This document shows positions 58,535 through 64,000 of a stretch of 64,000 nucleotides of DNA, in pieces (positions within the stretch are counted from its first letter, which is position 1; every line of letters begins with the position of its first letter). The notes below the pieces were generated by a model. It ran no database searches and was not told the origin of the DNA. It was given only the letters and a program-made list of their open reading frames with translations. Position numbers and translations under genes: made by a program. The stretch lies in contig CANRIW010000001.1 of assembly GCA_947630785.1 (NCBI GenBank), forward strand, positions 161,811 to 225,810, read 5' to 3'. The stretch is from an uncultured Oscillospiraceae bacterium (lineage in GTDB: Bacteria; Bacillota; Clostridia; Oscillospirales; Oscillospiraceae).

Positions 58535-58942
58535 ATGGCAGAAGAAAAAATCAGGTTCCAGCTCCGGCTCAGCCCTGAGGTGAACGAAAAAGTAAAAGCG
58601 GCCATGCCTCTGGCACACGCCCGCAGTCAGAACGAGTTCGTGGAACAGGCCCTGCGGTTCTACTGCGGCTACGTCATGGCGGACGAGGCCACGGATTTCC
58701 TGCCGCTGGCTCTGTCCACCTCGGTGCGCAGCAACGTACAGATGACCGAAAACCGTCTGGCGCGTCTGCTGTTCAAGCAGGCGGTGGAGCTGGACATGAT
58801 GATGAACGTGCTGGCCTTCGCCGTCGAAGTCACGCCGGAGCAGCTCAACGATCTGCGGGGCCGGTGCATGTACGAGGTGAAAAAGACCAGCGGCACGATC
58901 ACGTTCGAAGACGCGGTTCGATACCAGCAGCGTCCAGAATGA
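58535..58942 (+). CDS. ribbon-helix-helix-like protein, possible relaxosome accessory factor
   Basis: The N-terminus KIRFQLRLSPEVNEKVKAAMPLAHARSQNEFVEQALRFYCGYV (residues 5-47) has the beta-strand plus two-helix pattern of ribbon-helix-helix DNA-binding domains, as in MobC or Arc-like accessory proteins. The remaining residues to 135 are helical. ATG 58535 follows GGAGG. It lies between a structured non-coding region and the excisionase gene, so it may bind the element's transfer or recombination DNA. The family name is uncertain. Confidence 0.7.
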   Translation: MAEEKIRFQLRLSPEVNEKVKAAMPLAHARSQNEFVEQALRFYCGYVMADEATDFLPLALSTSVRSNVQMTENRLARLLFKQAVELDMMMNVLAFAVEVTPEQLNDLRGRCMYEVKKTSGTITFEDAVRYQQRPE

Positions 58943-58960
58943 AAGAGCGAGGTGAAATGA

Positions 58961-59173
58961 ATGAAGCAGAACACCTACAAAACCTATGACGACCTGCCGC
59001 TGATGCTGTCGGTGCCGGAGGTGGCTTCTGTCCTTGGGATCAGCCGGGCGGGAGCCTACGAGCTGGTGAAGGGAAAAGATTTCCCGGCGCTGAAGATCGG
59101 CGCGCGGGTAGTCGTGCCCAAGGAAAAGTTCATCGCGTGGATCGATGAAAAAAGTTGCGGCGGTGCGGAATAA
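58961..59173 (+). CDS. xis: excisionase-family DNA-binding protein
   Basis: This 70-residue protein has the winged MerR-like HTH of Tn916-type Xis and related factors: LMLSVPEVASVLGISRAGAYELVKGKDFPALKIGARVVVPKEKFIAWI (residues 13-61). Such proteins bend attachment-site DNA and steer integrase toward excision. ATG 58961 lies 18 bp after the previous stop with AGGTG ahead. The intact integrase gene follows after a 26-codon reading frame. Confidence 0.88.
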   Translation: MKQNTYKTYDDLPLMLSVPEVASVLGISRAGAYELVKGKDFPALKIGARVVVPKEKFIAWIDEKSCGGAE

Positions 59174-59237
59174 TTCAGTAGCTATTCGCGGCGAGGTGTG
59201 GTATGTGTTTGTGTTGCCAGAAAAGGAGGCGGCCGCC

Positions 59238-59318
59238 ATGCCAGAATATAATATGAACTTCGATGACGAAAGCGAAGAACGGGCCAGACAAATGACTACA
59301 CACCAAGGAGGCGACTGA
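59238..59318 (+). CDS. 26-residue acidic peptide upstream of integrase
   Basis: A short frame starts at ATG 59238 with a strong AAAAGGAGG site and ends at TGA 59316-59318. The peptide is acidic (FDDESEERARQ). Its last codons contain the ribosome site of the integrase gene, whose ATG is 4 bp downstream, so it may couple or tune integrase translation. No family is recognised. Confidence 0.5.
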   Translation: MPEYNMNFDDESEERARQMTTHQGGD

Positions 59319-59321
59319 TCT

Positions 59322-60470
59322 ATGTCCAAGAAACGTGCCAGCGGCGAGGGAAACATCCGCAAGCGGAAGGACGGCCGGTGGGAGGGCCGCTACACTGCCG
59401 GCTATGATGATACCGGCAAGCGGATCATCAAAAACGTTCTCGGTAAGACCCAGGCGGAGGTGAAGCAGAAGCTCAGCGCCGCCATCGCGGTCAGCCAGGA
59501 GATCGACCTCACCCGCTCCGAGGACTTCACGGTGGCCCAATGGCTGAACACATGGTACGAACTCTACGCCCAGCCCAACATCCGTCTCTCCACCGCCAAC
59601 CGCTATGAGCTGATGATCAAAAATTACGCTGTCCCCCGCGTGGGAAAGATCAAGCTGAACAAGCTCACCGCCCGTGATCTCCAGAGGATGTACAAGAATC
59701 TGATGGAAAAAGGGCGCACCCACGTCGGCAAGAAAAGCCCGCCGGGGCTCAGCAGCACCACGGTACACAGCCTGCACCTCATGCTCCACTGCGCCTTCGA
59801 GCGCGCCGTGAGGGAACGGCTGATTGTCCGCAACCCCACCGATGACTGTATCGCCCCCAAGATCCGCAAGGTGGAGATGAAGATCCTGCCGTTGGAAAGC
59901 ATGAAGGCATACCTCGACGCCGCGGCAGCCCGTGACGTCCTCCCCATGTTCTATCTGGAGCTGGTCAGCGGGCTGCGGAAGGGTGAGCTGGTGGCGCTCC
60001 TCTGGTCTGATTTGGACGTGGAGACCAGAACCATCTCTGTGAGCAAGCAGTACATTCGCAACCCCAACGGGGAATGCGTCCTCTCCCGGCCTAAGACCGA
60101 GACCTCGGTCCGTCAAGTGTCCATCCCACAGAGCGCTGTGGATCTGCTGATCCAGGAACACAACAAGCACCCGGATAACCCGTACCTGTTCCCGTCGCCT
60201 AGGACAGGGGAGATGTACCACCCGGACTCCGTGGTGAAACTCCATGAGAAGATTCTGAAGGACGCCGGGCTGGAGCGCATCCGCTTCCATGATCTCAGGC
60301 ACACATTCGCAACCACTGCCCTCCAGAACGGGGTGGACATCAAGACGGTCTCCAATATGCTTGGCCACTATGACGCGGGCTTCACCCTCCGCACCTACAC
60401 CCACGCAACCAGGCAGAAGCAGGACGAGGCGGCCGAAACTATGGGGAACTTTATGGAGCAAATCATGTAA
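59322..60470 (+). CDS. int: site-specific tyrosine integrase, Tn916 type
   Basis: This 382-residue recombinase has an N-terminal arm-binding domain (KRKDGRWEGRYTAGYDDTGKRIIKNVLGKTQAEVKQKL), a core-binding SAM-like domain (about 65-170) and an intact catalytic domain. Catalytic residues are Arg219 in SGLRKGEL, His323-x-x-Arg326 in HDLRHTFAT, His349 in GHYD and Tyr359 in RTYTHAT. ATG 59322 follows AAGGAGG. It is the last gene of the element, reading toward the right boundary, and is followed by a hairpin. The element's own core site was not identified. Confidence 0.95.
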   Translation: MSKKRASGEGNIRKRKDGRWEGRYTAGYDDTGKRIIKNVLGKTQAEVKQKLSAAIAVSQEIDLTRSEDFTVAQWLNTWYELYAQPNIRLSTANRYELMIKNYAVPRVGKIKLNKLTARDLQRMYKNLMEKGRTHVGKKSPPGLSSTTVHSLHLMLHCAFERAVRERLIVRNPTDDCIAPKIRKVEMKILPLESMKAYLDAAAARDVLPMFYLELVSGLRKGELVALLWSDLDVETRTISVSKQYIRNPNGECVLSRPKTETSVRQVSIPQSAVDLLIQEHNKHPDNPYLFPSPRTGEMYHPDSVVKLHEKILKDAGLERIRFHDLRHTFATTALQNGVDIKTVSNMLGHYDAGFTLRTYTHATRQKQDEAAETMGNFMEQIM

Positions 60471-60480
60471 CAGAATAATG

Positions 60481-60534
60481 AAACGGCGGAAGCCGGGCTT
60501 GCGCCCGGCCTCCGCCGTTTGGAAAAGTAGGAGA
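60481..60534. repeat. dispersed hairpin repeat copy 2 / terminator
   Basis: AAACGGCGGAAGCCGGGC (60481-60498) pairs with 60503-60520 (one mismatch) around loop TTGC; the flank GGAAAAGTAGGAGA (60521-60534) is shared with copy 1 at 45323-45396. It lies between the integrase stop and the stop of convergent GH3 copy 4. Confidence 0.8.
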
Positions 60535-60584
60535 GAAGAATCGTCATATGACGTTCTTGTCAAAATGGGATGAAGCTCTGCGTG

Positions 60585-63584
60585 TCACTTCTGCTGGGGC
60601 TCTCCCTTGACCACTTGGATCTTGGGCTTCTTCGTCCAGCGGCGAACGTTGAAGAAGGTCAGCAGCGCAATCACCAGCACGCTCACCACGCTGAGAACGA
60701 TCCGCAGTATGGTGGCGGTGGGGATGCCGGTCAGTTTGGACCCTGGCATGGCGCCGTTCATGATCTTGGAGTTGACCACCGTGTAAAGGATGTGGTGGGC
60801 TGCCTGGCGGGCATAGTGATAGACCGCAGGGTCAGAGGTATCGATGTCGTAGTGGCCCAGGTAGTTCAGCTTTGCGTCAGCCCCGGCCCGGATCATCTGT
60901 TCAGGATCGGTGTGGGTGGGGGTGTCGGCGTCGGTGATGATGAAGCCGTTGAAGCCCCACTCATTCCGCAGGATACCGGTGATCAGGCCGTAGTGTCCGC
61001 CCGTCCAGGTGTAGCCCAGGCGGTTGAAGCTGCTCATCAGAGCCTGGCAGGCGCGGATCTCGGTACTGGCGATTTGCCCGTCCTTCACATAGTTCATGGT
61101 AACGGTGCCGCACTTCATGCACATCTCAAAGGGCAGCAGATAGATCTGCCGGATGCTCTGCTCGTTGGCGAAGGTGGCTGCACCCCACTCGGTATCGGTG
61201 TCGCCCCGGTGGTTCTCCTGGTCGTTCAGTGCGAAGTGCTTAATGTAAGTATACATGCCCTTTTCGGCGGCAGCTTTCATGCTGGCAGCTGCCACATTGC
61301 CGGACATGAAGGGGTCTTCGGAGTAGTACTCGTTGTTCCGCCCGGAGAACGGGGTGCGGTGGATGTTCATGGCCGGGCAGTACCAGCCGGTGACGCCGCC
61401 CAGGAGGGCGTCGTTGCCGATGAAGTTGCCGAACCGCTCCGCCAGCTCCACGTTCCAGGTCTGGGCCAGCACCTCGGCGCCGTTGAAGGTCAGGCCGCCC
61501 ACGTCGCCGAACACCAGGCCGGTGGCGGAGTCGGCGTCCAGGGCGTAGGGCTTCTGGATGCTCTCCAGAGGCAGGGTGCCGTAGCCGGAGGAGGTGACCA
61601 GGGTCTTCAGGTCCTGCTCGGTCAGCTCGTCCAGCAGGTCATCCCACTTGGGGTCGTCATAGTCCAGCCCCCGCAGGTCGATGAGGGTCAGGCCATTCTT
61701 CGCGCCGTAGACGGGGGTCTCCGCGATCTCGCTGTCCGGCGTGGGGTTCAGAGAGTCGGTGCTGTCCAGCTTGGCGATCTCCTCCGCCGTGGCGGTCTTC
61801 ACATAGATATAGCTTCCGCCGTCCTCGCCGTTGATCTCGTTGCCCCAGGTGGAGGGGAAGGAGGACACCTCGCCGTCGTGCCGGGGGAAGGTACCCACCC
61901 AGTCGGCGCGGGTCAGATAGGCGGCGTCACCGGCCTCATTGTCAAAAAGATTGCCGATGACCGCGCCGGACCAGCTGTCCTTGGAGTAGGTGTCGGCGTC
62001 AAAGGCGGACACGGTGTAGGTGTGGGTAAAGGCGGCGTCCCCCTCCACCGCAGCGCCCTTGGCAGCCAGGATGTTATTGACTGCCTTGTGGGCGTCGGAG
62101 GCGGCGGTGATGTAGTAGTCCCCGGCGTCCAGGATGTAGGTGCCGGCACCCTTGGCGTCGTATGCCTTCAGCTGCTCCTTGGTGAAGGAGGCCGTCACGG
62201 TCCCGCTCTCACCGGGGGCCAGCAGTCCGGTCTTGGCGTAGGCGGCCAGCTCCACGGCGGACTTCTCCACGCCGTTGGCCTTGTCATACTCGGTATAGGG
62301 GCTCTGGAGGTAGACCTCCACCACGTCCTTGCCGGCCGTGTCGCCGGTGTTCTTCACGGTGACGCTCACCTCAAAGCCGTCGCCGGTGTCCTTGACGGCG
62401 AAGCCGGACCACTCAAAAGTGGTATAGCTGAGGCCATAGCCGAAAGGGTACTGCACCGTGGCGTCGTAATCGTAATCCCCGGCGTTGCCCTGGCCCAGCA
62501 CCGCGTCCTCATAGCGGGTCTCATAGTAGCGGTAGCCCACGTAGATGCCCTCGGCATAGGTGAGGTAGTTGTAGCGGGTCAGATTCCCCGCCTCGTCCAC
62601 ATACTGATAGTCGCCGTAGTTTTGGGCGGCGGGGGAGGAAAACGCGTCATAGGCGATGGTATCCACCAGATGGCCGGAGGGGTTGACCTTGCCGGTCAGA
62701 ACGTCCGCCAGGGCGTTGAGACCGTAGGTGCCGCCCAGTCCCAGCTGGACGACGCCGGTGATGTGGGGGAACTCCTTGGCCCAGCCAAGCTCCATGGCGG
62801 CGGGGCTGTTGATGAGAAGGATCACGTTGTCAAAGTGGTCGTTGAGGTAGCTGAGGATCTCCAGCTCCACCGAGTCGGGCTCCAGATAACTCTTGGACTG
62901 ATCCTCCGGGATGTCGGTGTGGCGAACCATGCTTCGGGGCATATCGCGGCCCTCGCCCACCACGCGGCTCCAGACGAACATGGCCGTGGTGCCGGAGAAG
63001 CTGTCCTCCATGCCGTCCTCTGCGGTAATGACAGACAGGGGGCACTCGTTGATGCTGAAGTCCTCATCCCGGCCGTAGGCGATGGAGCCGGTGCCCCGGT
63101 GGTAGTCCTTGCACTTGTCGGAAGTATAGAAATCCCACAACTTCTCATTCACGGAGAACCCGCGGCTCTCCAAGGCGGAGCGGAGGGTGATCCCGGCGCC
63201 GGAATAACCGCCTGCCAGCACGTCCACGCTGGAGTGACTGAACAGGCTCAGCTTGGCACCGGCCGCCAAGGGAAGTATCCCGTCGTTCTGGAGCAGGACG
63301 ATGCCCTCGCCCACGATCTCCTCGTTCAGAGCCTGGCCCACGGACTTTGCCTCGTCCTTAGAGAAGTCAGCCTTGTTGTACTGCAAATCCAGCGATGTGG
63401 ACGGAGTATTCCAGCCCTGCTTGTAGGTCAGGATCTCGTTGATCATTCTGCCGTAGGTGGGCAGCAGGGTGTTGGCCACCACGAGGATCAGGGCGAACAG
63501 GACAATCACGATGGACGACAGCACCGTCTTGACGATCTTGCCCGCTTTGCCGGGGGTCTTCTTTTGTTTCGGTTCTTTGCTCAT
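60585..63584 (-). CDS. membrane-anchored permuted GH3 beta-glycosidase (copy 4)
   Basis: This 999-residue GH3 protein has a basic N-terminus (KEPKQKKTPGK) and a helix at about 18-40. The GH3 C-terminal domain comes first (GEGIVLLQNDGILPLAAGAKLSLF near 92; NPSGHLVDTIAYDAF near 300), then FGYGLSYTTFEWSGF and a FnIII-like domain. The barrel is last, with GWYCPAMNIHRTPFSGRNNEYYSED near 735, YIKHFALNDQENHRG near 785 and the nucleophile Asp in GFIITDADTPTH near 875. A C-terminal helix is followed by VRRWTKK. ATG 63584 follows GGGAGGTAAGGAG. It is most similar to copy 2 in motif wording. A kinase gene ends just upstream, with a LytTR-type repeat between them. Confidence 0.9.
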   Translation of the reverse strand: MSKEPKQKKTPGKAGKIVKTVLSSIVIVLFALILVVANTLLPTYGRMINEILTYKQGWNTPSTSLDLQYNKADFSKDEAKSVGQALNEEIVGEGIVLLQNDGILPLAAGAKLSLFSHSSVDVLAGGYSGAGITLRSALESRGFSVNEKLWDFYTSDKCKDYHRGTGSIAYGRDEDFSINECPLSVITAEDGMEDSFSGTTAMFVWSRVVGEGRDMPRSMVRHTDIPEDQSKSYLEPDSVELEILSYLNDHFDNVILLINSPAAMELGWAKEFPHITGVVQLGLGGTYGLNALADVLTGKVNPSGHLVDTIAYDAFSSPAAQNYGDYQYVDEAGNLTRYNYLTYAEGIYVGYRYYETRYEDAVLGQGNAGDYDYDATVQYPFGYGLSYTTFEWSGFAVKDTGDGFEVSVTVKNTGDTAGKDVVEVYLQSPYTEYDKANGVEKSAVELAAYAKTGLLAPGESGTVTASFTKEQLKAYDAKGAGTYILDAGDYYITAASDAHKAVNNILAAKGAAVEGDAAFTHTYTVSAFDADTYSKDSWSGAVIGNLFDNEAGDAAYLTRADWVGTFPRHDGEVSSFPSTWGNEINGEDGGSYIYVKTATAEEIAKLDSTDSLNPTPDSEIAETPVYGAKNGLTLIDLRGLDYDDPKWDDLLDELTEQDLKTLVTSSGYGTLPLESIQKPYALDADSATGLVFGDVGGLTFNGAEVLAQTWNVELAERFGNFIGNDALLGGVTGWYCPAMNIHRTPFSGRNNEYYSEDPFMSGNVAAASMKAAAEKGMYTYIKHFALNDQENHRGDTDTEWGAATFANEQSIRQIYLLPFEMCMKCGTVTMNYVKDGQIASTEIRACQALMSSFNRLGYTWTGGHYGLITGILRNEWGFNGFIITDADTPTHTDPEQMIRAGADAKLNYLGHYDIDTSDPAVYHYARQAAHHILYTVVNSKIMNGAMPGSKLTGIPTATILRIVLSVVSVLVIALLTFFNVRRWTKKPKIQVVKGEPQQK

Positions 63585-63661
63585 GTCTCCTTACCTCCCA
63601 AATAATCGTTCGGGCTTGTGCTGAGGTAAGAATGACATCTGACATAAAGATGGGCGCAAAA

Positions 63662-63696
63662 ATGGCGCAGGCTGTCACTTTCGCGGCGTAACCTGT
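63662..63696 (-). promoter_or_regulatory. LytTR-type direct repeat upstream of GH3 copy 4
   Basis: On the minus strand ACAGGTTACGCCGC (63696-63683) and ACAGCCTGCGCCAT (63675-63662) lie exactly 21 bp apart. No good -35/-10 follows at the expected spacing (best -10 CATTCT near 63634-63629), consistent with strong activator dependence. Confidence 0.65.
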
Positions 63697-63712
63697 GCCA
63701 TTTTCACGTTGT

Positions 63713-64000
63713 TTACTGATCTGCGGGGAAGGTGACCCGCAGGGTAAAGACCCCGTCCTCCGCCCGGAGATCCAGCAGGCCGTCGTACTTCTCCGCCATC
63801 GAACGAATGCTCTTCAGCCCAAAACCGTGCCAGCCCTTCTCCTCCTTGCTGGTTCCGGGAAGGCCCTTCCCTAACTCCACCGTGCCGGTGTATCGGTTGG
63901 TGACGGAGATGATGACCAGTCCTGCCTTCTGCCGCACCTGCAGATCGATCATCCGCTCCTCCGGCGGCAGGGCCGCGGACGCCTCGATCGCGTTGTCCAG
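63713..64000 (-). CDS. AgrC-like sensor histidine kinase (4), C-terminal part (partial)
   Basis: The frame enters from the right edge and ends at TAA 63715-63713, giving 95 residues of a GHKL ATPase domain. The N-box LDNAIEASAALPPEER is at the window edge, followed by TNRYTGTVELGKGLPGTSKEEKGWHGFGLKSIRSMAEKYDGLLDLRAEDGVFTLRVTFP, which contains the lid and the last strand. It matches the three complete kinases in this window closely in layout. The sensor half and its regulator lie outside the window. GH3 copy 4 starts about 130 bp downstream on the same strand. Confidence 0.88.
   Translation of the reverse strand: MDNAIEASAALPPEERMIDLQVRQKAGLVIISVTNRYTGTVELGKGLPGTSKEEKGWHGFGLKSIRSMAEKYDGLLDLRAEDGVFTLRVTFPADQ

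Overview
The window comes from a high-GC Gram-positive anaerobe of the Clostridia, most likely an Oscillospiraceae-type gut bacterium. This rests on a ferredoxin-dependent 2-oxoacid oxidoreductase, a T-box riboswitch, strong AGGAGG ribosome sites, clade-II single-chain PurL, LplABC-type sugar transport, AgrC/AgrA-like two-component systems, and GC-rich coding sequence throughout. The genus cannot be fixed from sequence reading alone.

Layout. 0-4.3 kb: the end of an LplB/LplC/LplA-like sugar ABC importer followed by a GH32 fructosidase. 4.3-15 kb: housekeeping genes (PepV-like dipeptidase, SecA, YfiH/PgeF, an orphan peptide-binding lipoprotein, PurL). 15-18.4 kb: a porCDAB-type operon behind a T-box leader whose specifier reads best as ATC (Ile), which hints at a biosynthetic role. 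18.4-21.1 kb: a CbiE/CbiT-like methyltransferase and a C-terminally truncated MetH-like protein. 21.4-29.2 kb: an AraC regulator fused to a GH39-like domain that appears to have lost both catalytic glutamates, facing a GH2 beta-galactosidase / GPH transporter / esterase operon.

29.4-53.8 kb and 60.5-64 kb form a surface-glycan island. It holds four membrane-anchored GH3 enzymes with circularly permuted domain order. It also holds three AgrA-like LytTR regulator / AgrC-like kinase pairs plus the tail of a fourth kinase, an SGNH-type lipoprotein, a lipoprotein with two tandem GH16 lichenase domains, a processive GT2 synthase and two CE1-type esterase lipoproteins. Promoters in front of all three outlying GH3 units and the esterase operon carry the same 14-bp motif (about ACAGNNYGTGMCGY) twice with a 21-bp period, and a looser version precedes the lichenase operon. 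In the clearest cases the motif ends 5 bp before the -35. This is the geometry of LytTR (AgrA/ComE) direct repeats, so the island looks like a regulon. The lichenase-GT2-GH3 operon suggests a self-made beta-glucan, possibly mixed-linkage, with dedicated trimming enzymes.

53.8-60.5 kb is a mobile-element island that splits the glycan island. It contains a frameshifted integrase remnant, the 3' part of a tRNA-Thr(GGT) with its terminator, a zeta-type toxin with a small partner gene, two tandem ~120-nt units with compensatory base changes in their closing stems (a candidate unrecognised structured RNA), a DUF6076-like gene, a helix-turn-helix protein, a possible oriT region, a ribbon-helix-helix-like protein, an excisionase and an intact Tn916-type tyrosine integrase.
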